From the NCBI GenBank assembly GCA_002293505.1, contig DBDI01000005.1:1-28037 (forward strand): a stretch of DNA of 28,037 nt, written 5' to 3'. Each line of letters begins with the position of its first letter. The first letter of the stretch is position 1. This DNA comes from Alistipes sp. UBA936. GTDB lineage: Bacteria > Bacteroidota > Bacteroidia > Bacteroidales > Rikenellaceae. Shown here piece after piece: positions 1 through 6,955 of this stretch. Below the pieces are notes generated by a model. It did no database searches and was not told the origin of the DNA. It saw nothing but the letters and a program-made list of their open reading frames with translations. Both the position numbers and the translations under genes were made by a program.

Positions 1-7
1 AACCGTT

Positions 8-82
8 CGGGGTGTAGCTCAGCCCGGTTAGAGTACACGTCTGGGGGGCGTGTGGCCGCTAGTTCGAATCTAGTCACCCCGA
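8..82 (+). tRNA. tRNA-Pro (anticodon GGG)
   Basis: A full cloverleaf can be drawn. The acceptor stem pairs CGGGGTG (8-14) with CACCCCG (75-81), and A82 is the discriminator base. The anticodon stem CACGT/GCGTG closes a seven-base loop, CTGGGGG, which gives anticodon GGG (proline). The T arm has a TTCGAAT loop on a five-pair stem. The 3' CCA is not encoded; the gene is followed directly by a poly-A run and a terminator hairpin. The tRNA decodes CCC/CCU codons. Its 3' end is a possible integration target, but no copy of it is visible elsewhere in the window. Confidence 0.96.
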
Positions 83-83
83 C

Positions 84-118
84 AAAAAAAGGGCCGCCTC
101 TTTCGAGGCGGCCCTTTT
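84..118 (+). terminator. Rho-independent terminator of tRNA-Pro
   Basis: A nine-pair GC-rich stem, GGGCCGCCT/AGGCGGCCC, surrounds a CTTTCG loop, with A7 before it and T4 after it. It starts two bases after the tRNA. A nearly identical hairpin occurs at 1786-1820: 34 of 35 bases match, and the single difference is at base 7 of the stem. Confidence 0.9.
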
Positions 119-215
119 AACGTGGTTTACAACAATGAGTGAGGTTCAACTCATTAATTAATCTGAAAATTAATACTTTTGCAAACGGCAACAGCCAAAA
201 AAGAGAGGGACACGA

Positions 216-243
216 TTTGTGATTCAATAATTTGTTACCTTTG
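216..243 (+). promoter_or_regulatory. Candidate Bacteroidetes promoter
   Basis: TACCTTTG at 236-243 matches the -7 consensus TAnnTTTG exactly. TTTG at 216-219 could be the -33 element, but the 16-base spacer is shorter than the usual 19-21, so the pair is imperfect. Transcription would start near 249 and run into the structured segment and then the gene at 475. A second exact -7 match (TACTTTTG, 174-181) lies upstream without a clear -33 partner. Confidence 0.45.
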
Positions 244-249
244 CGGTGA

Positions 250-429
250 CATATTGAACACGGAAAGTGTTTAGCTGATTCCTACTGGCAAATCTAGTAA
301 ATTTATTCAGGTCGGGAAACAGCAACTTCTCTTCACGCCCTTACCGGCGTGGGCTGTTGCTTGTTTTTGACCGAGGTTTTACTAGAACCCGCCAGTAAAT
401 TCAAGTTAATTCGCCCACGCTTTCTTTTT
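250..429 (+). ncRNA. Candidate rod-like structured RNA (6S-like is one possibility)
   Basis: This stretch has no convincing reading frame but several nested complementary arms. They are TTAGCT 271-276 with AGTTAA 404-409 (one G-U pair), TACTGGC 283-289 with GCCAGTA 391-397, CTAGTAAA 294-301 with TTTACTAG 378-385, GGTC 310-313 with GACC 369-372, AGCAAC 321-326 with GTTGCT 356-361, and CACGCC 334-339 with GGCGTG 346-351. Together they make one long hairpin broken by internal loops. A candidate promoter lies just upstream. A long rod with internal bubbles is the shape of 6S RNA, which binds RNA polymerase, but I do not recognise the primary sequence. Other options are a structured leader of the gene at 475 or the end of a mobile element. 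The inner hairpin followed by TGTTTTT at 362-368 could itself act as a terminator, which would give a shorter RNA. The ends given are approximate. Confidence 0.45.
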
Positions 430-474
430 GACCATTAACCATCACCTTGGGCGAGGTGGTGAAAAACCGATTTT

Positions 475-1026
475 ATGGCTACTAAAGGCATTTTATCAAA
501 ACAAACGGTTGACTTCCACAAACCGAACACACCTTTGCCGAACTGGAATGATCCCAAGATTGACATCCATCTGCACAAACGAAGGAATGGTAAAAAAGGG
601 ATTTTCGACATCGCAGTCCCTTTGAATTCCGAGCGACCTGTTAGGGTTGAGGGTAAAACAGGAGCTGTCCCTAACGACATTCTCGATGAAGTGGAGAAGG
701 CATTTAGGGATGTAGCACAAAGAAAAAAGTTTGTAAATAACTTGATCGCTGTGTTGTCCAACTATCCCAACTTCAAGAACCGCCCGGAAGACATGAAAAA
801 CATTCATGGGGCTTTGAAGAAAATTGCAACAGCCTTTGGGCTTGATTGGCAGAATTTGGTTGCACTTACCCATACTCCGAGCACGAATCTTTACAAAGCG
901 GAAATCCGCGATGAATCCTATCGTGTTTATTACGTTTCGATTGACCGAAAACGAATTTCAGCGGGGAACACCTCAAAGACGCTCTTAAATGAGGACATCT
1001 ACCCATTAGGCCCGATAATCCTTTGA
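475..1026 (+). CDS. Unrecognised 183-residue protein
   Basis: I do not recognise this protein. It starts at ATG 475 and has no signal peptide or membrane segment, so it is probably cytoplasmic. The first third is basic and rich in K, R and H around residues 30-45. The middle (about 65-125) looks helical, with many charged residues. The C-terminal third contains a YKAEIRDESYRVYYVSID stretch that looks like beta strands. Codon use is AT-richer than in the genes after 1840, and the gene shares this with the lipoprotein 28 bases downstream, so the two may form an operon of foreign or differently evolving DNA. It follows the structured RNA candidate; a protein-RNA relationship is only a guess. No conserved catalytic motif stood out. 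Confidence 0.75.
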   Translation: MATKGILSKQTVDFHKPNTPLPNWNDPKIDIHLHKRRNGKKGIFDIAVPLNSERPVRVEGKTGAVPNDILDEVEKAFRDVAQRKKFVNNLIAVLSNYPNFKNRPEDMKNIHGALKKIATAFGLDWQNLVALTHTPSTNLYKAEIRDESYRVYYVSIDRKRISAGNTSKTLLNEDIYPLGPIIL

Positions 1027-1054
1027 AAAACAAATTTTAAAAACTCAAATCAAA

Positions 1055-1771
1055 ATGAAAAAACTTTTTCTTCTGATGCTGTCTCTGGCGGCACTCACAT
1101 TCAATGCTTGCAACAAAGATGACAACGGGGATGGCAACGAAACCTACACAGGCAAATTAATCAAAACCATTGATTTGAATGAAGAAGGCGTTTATACATT
1201 TACCTACGACAACCAACAGAGACTCACGAAAGTTGTAAGTGAATGGGATGGCGAACGCTCTGAGATATATTATACATATAGTTCGAATCGCATCGTGGCT
1301 GCTTGGGATGATTGCGATTATATCTATCACCTTGACGCCGACGGTTATTTAATCGAACAAGAGTGGGAAGAATCAGGATCAGACCCGGAACTAGGATTTA
1401 AATATCAATACACTGACGGATTTTTGTCACGTATTGTCAACTTAACCAATACCGATACTGCTTATACCTATTCGTGGGCGAATGGCAATTTAAGCAAAGC
1501 AGGAGATGAAACGTACACATACACCGACAAGGAAAACAAGTTGAATCTTAATGCATTTCAGGTGTTGGGGATGAATCCGTTTCGCTTGGATGAAGAATAC
1601 TTAGACTTCAAAGGGACTTCACCTAAAAATCTTCCTGCTTCCATTCCCAACTCCATAGATCACGGTTCCTCTGTGTCATTTACTTACACGTTTGATTCCG
1701 ACGGCTATCCGACAGAAATCGTAATTTCTGATTCTGAAGGTAACGAATTAATCGAGATCACTTACTATTGA
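1055..1771 (+). CDS. DUF4595-type surface lipoprotein
   Basis: This is a secreted lipoprotein of 238 residues. Residues 1-18 form a lipoprotein signal peptide and Cys19 (in FNAC) is the lipidation site. The following NKDDNGDG is acidic and resembles the Bacteroidetes signal that sends lipoproteins to the cell surface. The body has irregular tandem repeats of the YD type, such as YTFTYDNQQRLTKV, IYHLDADGYLIEQE and FTYTFDSDGYPTEIV, as in DUF4595 proteins. These are predicted to form a beta-rich, possibly open-ended sheet of unknown ligand. It follows the unrecognised gene at 475 by 28 bases and ends just before a strong bidirectional terminator. Base composition is lower in GC than most of the window. 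The family assignment rests on repeat appearance and cell-surface features, not on a profile search. Confidence 0.85.
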   Translation: MKKLFLLMLSLAALTFNACNKDDNGDGNETYTGKLIKTIDLNEEGVYTFTYDNQQRLTKVVSEWDGERSEIYYTYSSNRIVAAWDDCDYIYHLDADGYLIEQEWEESGSDPELGFKYQYTDGFLSRIVNLTNTDTAYTYSWANGNLSKAGDETYTYTDKENKLNLNAFQVLGMNPFRLDEEYLDFKGTSPKNLPASIPNSIDHGSSVSFTYTFDSDGYPTEIVISDSEGNELIEITYY

Positions 1772-1785
1772 TACTCTCTGACAGT

Positions 1786-1820
1786 AAAAAAGGGCCGTCT
1801 CTTTCGAGGCGGCCCTTTTA
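1786..1820. terminator. Bidirectional terminator, near-copy of the tRNA-Pro terminator
   Basis: Stem GGGCCGTCT/AGGCGGCCC has a CTTTCG loop, A6 before it and T4 after it. It serves the plus-strand lipoprotein ending at 1771 and, read on the minus strand, the OmpA-like gene ending at 1840, where the T run is T6. Flanking ACAGT/ACTGT extends the pairing by five bases. It differs at one position from the 35-base element at 85-119. Confidence 0.9.
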
Positions 1821-1839
1821 CTGTCAAATACAAGTTCCC

Positions 1840-3432
1840 TTACCTGATCGAGTTGAGGTGTTTCTGCAACTCGGCGGCGTTGACGGCAGCTGTGTTACCG
1901 GCAGCGGAGAAGTGGCGCTCGGCGGCAGCCTTGTCACCTCGCAACCACGACAGGATACCCATATTGTTGTTGTACGCGGCGCCGTGATCCTTGATCTTGC
2001 CAAGGAATCCGGCAGCAGCGGTGGTATCGCCTCTTTCGAGTGCGTGAGCTGCGGCGTTCATATTGGCCACGTCGCTATTGGGATACGTACGGGCGGCGAT
2101 CTCCATAACTTCGCGGTGCTTTTCGCTGCCTCTTTCGTACGTTTCGGCCACGCGGAACATCTCTTCGAGCGAGAGGTTGGTCGGGCGGACGAGGATCACT
2201 TCGCGAGCGCGTTCGACTGTAATCGGAGCAACTTCATAGTCGATGAAGTAGTCGGTGCGGCGCAGCTTCGGGTAGATGTCGCGCAGGATCTCTGCATAGG
2301 GACGGCCACCGTCCACGGCGCGGATCTCACGTTCGCGAGCATCGTAGTCGGCGCTGCCTCCGTCGATGATGCGGATTATCTGGTCGCTGTACGAGTAGTT
2401 GGCTTCGTCGAGCAGGTCGCTGAAGGTCTGCCAGTCTTCGCCCGAACCTTCGGCGGTGATCATACGCGAATCGACGCCGAAATGTTTCTCGATGTAGAGT
2501 TCCAATTCAGCTGCACGGTTTTCCGACAGTTTCTGATTGCTCGACTCGGTGCCTTCGGGAGAAGCCCAGCCTACCAGACTGATACCCTTCATCGTTACAT
2601 CTTCGTCATTACGCACCAGGTCGATGGTCTTCTTGATGGTCTCCAGCTCGGCGGCATTGTTGCGGAAGTTGGGCACGATCTCCGAACGTCCGACGTGATA
2701 CTCCAGATAGGCGCGACCCATCTCCTGACGAACCTTCACCGGTTCGACCTCGGGAACTACGTAGACAACTTCGAACTCGGGTTCGTAACGTTCCACGACT
2801 ATGATCACGGGTTCGAGAGCGGGTTGTGGTTTGGCACCCAGACCGATGATGAGGTTCAGACCCAACTTGGTGGGGCCGAAGTAGTCTTTGTCACGCTTGC
2901 CGACCATCTCGTCGCAATCCAGACATTTGTACGTACCGTAGTACTGGTCGTAATTCAGGTGAGCGTAGCCCACGCCGATAGTAGCTTCCAGAGCCCAGCG
3001 GAACGAGAAGTTCCAACGATAACCCCAACCGATACCGACACCCCACACGTCGCCCTTGAAGCGGTTGTCCTCCATATACTTCGTGAAAGGTCCGTGCCAC
3101 AAGCCGCCCACTTCGTAGTTGGCCCAGCCGCCGTGGATATCGAACCAGTGACCGCGGAAAGTTTCCTTAGGCCAGAACCGCAATTCGGGTTTGATCTCCA
3201 GATGTTTGAACATAGTTTTGCCGCCACGGAACTCCCACGGGTTCCAGCTCACAGGAATGTCCAACGAGGTGTGTCCCCCGAGGCGGAATTCGATGCCGAG
3301 GTTCATCGTTGTGGTGATGTCGCTCAGCAGATTGGTCTTGAGGTTCCAGGCGGGGAGCTCTTCGACCTGACGTTTTTGCGCCATAAGCATCGTCGGAACG
3401 AGCAGAAGCGCCACAAGGATAATTTTTTTCAT
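1840..3432 (-). CDS. DUF3575 plus OmpA-like outer-membrane protein
   Basis: A 530-residue protein. I chose ATG at 3432 because MKKIILVALLLVPTMLMAQ is a clean signal peptide; an in-frame upstream start at 3474 would put 14 polar residues in front of it. After the signal peptide comes a DUF3575-like beta-barrel domain of about 190 residues, rich in aromatic residues (WNLKTNLLSD, then many W and Y). A linker rich in V, E and P follows, then a segment like the OmpA peptidoglycan-binding fold (VGWASPEGTESSNQKLSENRA), which normally holds the outer membrane to the cell wall. The last ~110 residues are helical and repeat-like (NMNAAAHALERGDTTAAAGFL, SWLRGDKAAAERHFSAAGN), suggesting two TPR-type hairpins. 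DUF3575 proteins are common in Bacteroidetes, often near fimbrial loci, but no fimbrial gene is seen here. It lies 92 bases downstream of maeB and may be cotranscribed. Confidence 0.88.
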   Translation of the reverse strand: MKKIILVALLLVPTMLMAQKRQVEELPAWNLKTNLLSDITTTMNLGIEFRLGGHTSLDIPVSWNPWEFRGGKTMFKHLEIKPELRFWPKETFRGHWFDIHGGWANYEVGGLWHGPFTKYMEDNRFKGDVWGVGIGWGYRWNFSFRWALEATIGVGYAHLNYDQYYGTYKCLDCDEMVGKRDKDYFGPTKLGLNLIIGLGAKPQPALEPVIIVVERYEPEFEVVYVVPEVEPVKVRQEMGRAYLEYHVGRSEIVPNFRNNAAELETIKKTIDLVRNDEDVTMKGISLVGWASPEGTESSNQKLSENRAAELELYIEKHFGVDSRMITAEGSGEDWQTFSDLLDEANYSYSDQIIRIIDGGSADYDAREREIRAVDGGRPYAEILRDIYPKLRRTDYFIDYEVAPITVERAREVILVRPTNLSLEEMFRVAETYERGSEKHREVMEIAARTYPNSDVANMNAAAHALERGDTTAAAGFLGKIKDHGAAYNNNMGILSWLRGDKAAAERHFSAAGNTAAVNAAELQKHLNSIR

Positions 3433-3524
3433 AATCACATTATTAGATTGGTTAAACTTTCGTCCGTTCCCCACTCACCTCGCACATTCCGTGCCAAAAA
3501 TTACCCGCGGGCCTCTGCTGCGCC

Positions 3525-5795
3525 TTATTCGCCCAGGTCGGGGTTGCTCGAAGCGGCTATCAGAGCCAGGTTCATAACGGAACGTTCGTCGGCGGTTTCG
3601 CTCTGCGGGTGGATGTTTTTCCACAGCCCCAGTAGCACCGGGCCCGTGATCTCGGCCCCTCCCAGCATATCCATCATCTTGTATGCGATGTTTCCGGCGG
3701 CGGCTCCCGGAAAGATCATCGTGTTGACTTCCCTCTCGCCCAGTTTGTTGAACGGATAGTACTCGCGGCGTAGTGATGCGTCGAGCGCCGTGTCGGCCTT
3801 CATCTCTCCTTCGACCAGCAGTTCCGGGTGGCGTTCGTGTAGCATCTTCACCGCGGCGGCCATCTTAACGGAGTCGGGCTCGGTGTCGGTGCCGAAGTTA
3901 GAGTTCGACAGCATCGCCACCACCGGCTCGTACCCGAAGTGGCGCACTGCCTGAGCGGCCCGCAGAGTGATCTCGGCCAGCTCTTCGGCTGTTGGGTTGG
4001 GGTTGACGACCGTGTCGGCGAAGAACATCGGGCCCTTCTTGGTGCTGACTATGTGCATTCCGGCGAGGGTCTTTCCCTGAGCGTCGAATATCTCGCGAAC
4101 GGGCTCCAGAGCGCGGGTGTAGCGGCGACTGTAATCGACGATCGCTCCGTCGGCATCGCCCGCAACGACCGCCATCAGAGTAAACCACTGCCGCATACCC
4201 ATCCGGAATACAGCCTCGGCAAGGCTCATACCCTTGCGCTGCAACCTCTCGTGGAGCATCGCACCGTAGCGTTCGCGGCGCCCTTTTTCGGCCTCGGAGG
4301 TAAAGTCGAGGATCTCGATGCCCTCCAGCGTGACGTGCTGTTCGTGGGCAACAGCCTCGATATGGGCCCGGCCGCCGACAAGGATCGGGTTCACAAGTCC
4401 CTCGCGAGCCAACACGGAAGCAGCGCGAATCACGGCGGCCACCTCGCCGTTACTGAACACGATACGTTTCGTGGGCGCCGTTGCGACCATCGTTCGGATA
4501 CGCCTCATCAGGCGGTTGTCGCGACCCATCCGGTGTTCCAACTCGTGGGAGTAGGTCTCCCAGTCGGTAATCTTCCGCCGCGCCACACCCGACTCGATCG
4601 CAGCCTTGGCCACGGCGGTTGAGATGCGCGACAACAGGCGGGGATCCAAAGGTTTCGGTATAAGGTACTCGCGGCCGAAGCGGATGGAGGTGTTGCTGTA
4701 CGCCGAGGCGACGCTTTCGGGCACGGGCTCGCGGGTCAGCTCGGCAAGGGCGTGCACGGCGGCTATCTTCATCTGTTCGTTGATCGCCTTTGCGCGAACG
4801 TCCAACGCCCCGCGGAAGATATACGGAAATCCGAGGACGTTGTTCACCTGATTGGGGTAGTCGCTGCGGCCCGTTGCGAAGATTATGTCGGGTCGCGAAG
4901 CCATCGCCTCCTTGTAAGATATCTCGGGGTGGGGATTGGCCAGCGCGAAGACAATCGGGTCCACAGCCATCGAACGCACCATATCCTGAGTGAGCACATC
5001 GGCCACGGAGAGTCCCAGAAACACGTCGGCCCCTGTGAGCGCGTCGGCCAGAGTATCGAGGGGAGTGTCCACCGCGAACTCACGCTTTGCGGCGTTCAGG
5101 TCAGTGCGGCGCAGGTTCAACACCCCCTTACTGTCGCACATCAACATATTCTCAGCCCGTACACCCAACTCCTTGTAAAGTTTTGCACAAGATACCGCCG
5201 CCGCCCCGGCACCGTTCACCACGACCTTCACTTGTTCGATCTTTTTGCCATTCACGATCAGGGCGTTCAACAGTGCGGCGGCGGAGATGATAGCCGTACC
5301 GTGCTGGTCGTCGTGCATCACGGGAATGTCCAACTCCTTCTTCAGCCGCTCCTCGATGGCGAAGCACTCGGGGGCCTTGATGTCTTCGAGGTTGATCCCT
5401 CCGAACGTGGGCGAGATATTCTTGACGGTCTCGATGAAGCGGTCGACGTCACTCGCGTCCACCTCGATGTCGAACACGTCGATGTCGGCAAAGGTCTTAA
5501 ACAAAAGCCCCTTACCCTCCATCACGGGTTTACCGGCCAACGGGCCGATGTCGCCCAGACCGAGGACTGCCGTACCGTTCGAGATAACGGCAACGAGGTT
5601 CCCTTTGGCGGTATACTTGTAGGCGTCCTGCGGGTTCTTCTCGATCTCCAGGCACGGCTCGGCCACGCCGGGCGAGTAGGCCAACGCAAGGTCGGTCTGG
5701 GTGGAGTAGGGTTTGGTGGGGATGACTTCGATCTTGCCCGGGCGCCCTTCCGAGTGGTAGTTCAGCGCATCGCGGCGGCGGCTCTTATCCGACAT
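3525..5795 (-). CDS. maeB: NADP-dependent malic enzyme with phosphotransacetylase-like domain
   Basis: MaeB decarboxylates malate to pyruvate with reduction of NADP, in the cytoplasm, and supplies NADPH and pyruvate. The 756-residue length is normal for the bifunctional form. The malic domain covers about residues 1-160 (SPGVAEPCLEI, GLGDIG at 79-84, EGKGLLFK near 95). HDDQHGTA (161-168) is the metal and substrate signature. The nucleotide-binding domain follows, with GAGAAA at 195-200. From about 425 to the end is a domain like phosphate acetyltransferase, which in MaeB proteins is generally regulatory (acetyl-CoA sensing) and not catalytic. The motifs I checked are intact. The start is ATG 5795, about 25 bases downstream of an exact -7 match (TATTTTTG, 5826 to 5819 on the minus strand). 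The terminator of the upstream glsB-type gene separates the two transcription units. Confidence 0.96.
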   Translation of the reverse strand: MSDKSRRRDALNYHSEGRPGKIEVIPTKPYSTQTDLALAYSPGVAEPCLEIEKNPQDAYKYTAKGNLVAVISNGTAVLGLGDIGPLAGKPVMEGKGLLFKTFADIDVFDIEVDASDVDRFIETVKNISPTFGGINLEDIKAPECFAIEERLKKELDIPVMHDDQHGTAIISAAALLNALIVNGKKIEQVKVVVNGAGAAAVSCAKLYKELGVRAENMLMCDSKGVLNLRRTDLNAAKREFAVDTPLDTLADALTGADVFLGLSVADVLTQDMVRSMAVDPIVFALANPHPEISYKEAMASRPDIIFATGRSDYPNQVNNVLGFPYIFRGALDVRAKAINEQMKIAAVHALAELTREPVPESVASAYSNTSIRFGREYLIPKPLDPRLLSRISTAVAKAAIESGVARRKITDWETYSHELEHRMGRDNRLMRRIRTMVATAPTKRIVFSNGEVAAVIRAASVLAREGLVNPILVGGRAHIEAVAHEQHVTLEGIEILDFTSEAEKGRRERYGAMLHERLQRKGMSLAEAVFRMGMRQWFTLMAVVAGDADGAIVDYSRRYTRALEPVREIFDAQGKTLAGMHIVSTKKGPMFFADTVVNPNPTAEELAEITLRAAQAVRHFGYEPVVAMLSNSNFGTDTEPDSVKMAAAVKMLHERHPELLVEGEMKADTALDASLRREYYPFNKLGEREVNTMIFPGAAAGNIAYKMMDMLGGAEITGPVLLGLWKNIHPQSETADERSVMNLALIAASSNPDLGE

Positions 5796-5818
5796 AGTTT
5801 TCCGATTTTTAGTTCACA

Positions 5819-5826
5819 CAAAAATA
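5819..5826 (-). promoter_or_regulatory. Candidate -7 element for maeB
   Basis: TATTTTTG on the minus strand matches TAnnTTTG exactly and lies 23 bases before the maeB ATG. No clear TTG sits 19-21 bases upstream; that space is occupied by the terminator hairpin of the preceding gene. Confidence 0.5.
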
Positions 5827-5828
5827 CC

Positions 5829-5877
5829 AAAAAAAATCACTCCCCGGCTGTTTTACGAACCGGAGAGTGCATTTTTA
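5829..5877 (-). terminator. Rho-independent terminator of the glsB-type gene
   Basis: CACTCCCCGG (5838-5847) pairs with CCGGAGAGTG (5860-5869) with one mismatch. Read on the minus strand the hairpin is followed by ATTTTTTT, which fits an intrinsic terminator 18 bases after the stop codon at 5887. A run of T also lies on the plus side (ATTTTT), so it may work in both directions. Confidence 0.8.
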
Positions 5878-5886
5878 ACACTTTCT

Positions 5887-6135
5887 TCAAGCGCGCCGAC
5901 GAGTGAACAGGCTAACGATCAACAGCAACAACACCGCGCCGATCACGGCAACAACCAACTGCCAGATCAGTCCCCCGCCGCCGAAGCCTGCCAACCCCAT
6001 CAACCAACCGCCCAACACGGCGCCGACGATACCTACAACCAAATTGATCCAAAAGCCCGAACCCGAACCCTTGACGATCAGATTGCCGAGCCAACCGGCC
6101 ACCAACCCGATGAGAATGAACCATACGAAACTCAT
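5887..6135 (-). CDS. GlsB/YeaQ/YmgE family membrane protein
   Basis: A protein of 82 residues with three hydrophobic segments (about 2-20, 27-48 and 56-76) separated by glycine-rich turns (GSGSGFW, GFGGGG) and ending in RRRA. This is the pattern of the transglycosylase-associated / GlsB family of small inner-membrane proteins, often linked to stress response; their molecular function is not settled. The length is typical. The gene has its own terminator downstream. I see no exact -7 promoter match in the 64 bases between it and the next gene upstream, so it may be read through from the efflux operon. Confidence 0.9.
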   Translation of the reverse strand: MSFVWFILIGLVAGWLGNLIVKGSGSGFWINLVVGIVGAVLGGWLMGLAGFGGGGLIWQLVVAVIGAVLLLLIVSLFTRRRA

Positions 6136-6199
6136 AGTCGAAATGTTTTTAAGAGTGAGTGTTTATTCGCCCTAAAAACCTCTCAACTATCGTACCACA

Positions 6200-6955
6200 C
6201 TACTCGAAACGGAGCTCGCCGAAGAATTTCGGTTGGTGGAAACTGGGCCGCGGGGTGTCGATCGGGCTCCACGACAGGTACTGGGGCCGCGGAAGGCCGT
6301 CGCCACATTTATAGAAGTTACCGCGCAACGTGCGACCGGAAAGAGGCGCAACCTCGGTGCACGCGAACGCCGACACGGGAATAGCCATCGTGAGCGTCCA
6401 GCGGAAGTCGCCTTCGGTATTCTCTATCGCCTCGCGCGGAAGCGACGGCAGGCGGCGAATCTGACCCACCTCCTTTTCGAGCATCACGATCTGTCCCTGG
6501 GCATCGCGCGTATGCAGCAGGCCGTAACCTATGCAACTCATCTCGATGTTATAATAGGGGCTACCCTCCTCGCCGGGAATGACGAAGAACTCGACGCACG
6601 AGTCGGTCCACGGCTGGCCGTTATCGGCAGTGAAGGCGGCGCGAAGCTCACTTTCGTGGACGTAGAACTTCAGGTAGATCTCGTCGCCACTGTGAGCGAT
6701 CTTGAACCCCACCTCGGGTCGTTCGGGAAACTGCTCGGGCCAATTCAGGCAGTCCACCGAGTGGGTCTCAAGGGAAGCCGTTTCGAACATCTCATCCACG
6801 TGTTCGATCGCGGGAGTTGCTCCCCAGTCCACGCGCGGGACGGTGAGCGAAGAGGGCTGGGCGCCCACGGAGAGTGCTGACATAATCAAAATCGAGGTTA
6901 CTGTTCCAAGTAGTCGAGCGCACGGCCGCTTACCTGCATCAATGAAATTTCGCAT
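6200..6955 (-). CDS. Secreted CBM9-like carbohydrate-binding protein
   Basis: A 251-residue protein with a probable signal peptide: basic RPCAR, a hydrophobic LLGTVTSILIM core, then ALSVGAQ. The mature part resembles the family 9 carbohydrate-binding-like domain found as a stand-alone protein in Bacteroidetes: DEIYLKFYVHESELRA, then DSCVEFFVIPGEEGSPYYNIEMSC, GDFRWTLTMAIPVSAF, and RGNFYKCGDGLPRPQYLSWSP near the end. CBM9 domains bind sugar chain ends; the ligand here is unknown. The ATG at 6955 lies inside the end of the TolC-like gene and gives a 58-base overlap. The later ATG at 6883 would remove the overlap but also the hydrophobic core, so I keep the longer form. Position as fourth gene of an efflux operon is unusual. 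Confidence 0.82.
   Translation of the reverse strand: MRNFIDAGKRPCARLLGTVTSILIMSALSVGAQPSSLTVPRVDWGATPAIEHVDEMFETASLETHSVDCLNWPEQFPERPEVGFKIAHSGDEIYLKFYVHESELRAAFTADNGQPWTDSCVEFFVIPGEEGSPYYNIEMSCIGYGLLHTRDAQGQIVMLEKEVGQIRRLPSLPREAIENTEGDFRWTLTMAIPVSAFACTEVAPLSGRTLRGNFYKCGDGLPRPQYLSWSPIDTPRPSFHQPKFFGELRFE

Noticed and set aside
1768..3759. Long plus-strand open frame opposite the OmpA-like and maeB genes
   Set aside because: It is the complement of two well-supported genes; its composition has no domain pattern, and such long shadows are expected opposite GC-rich coding DNA.
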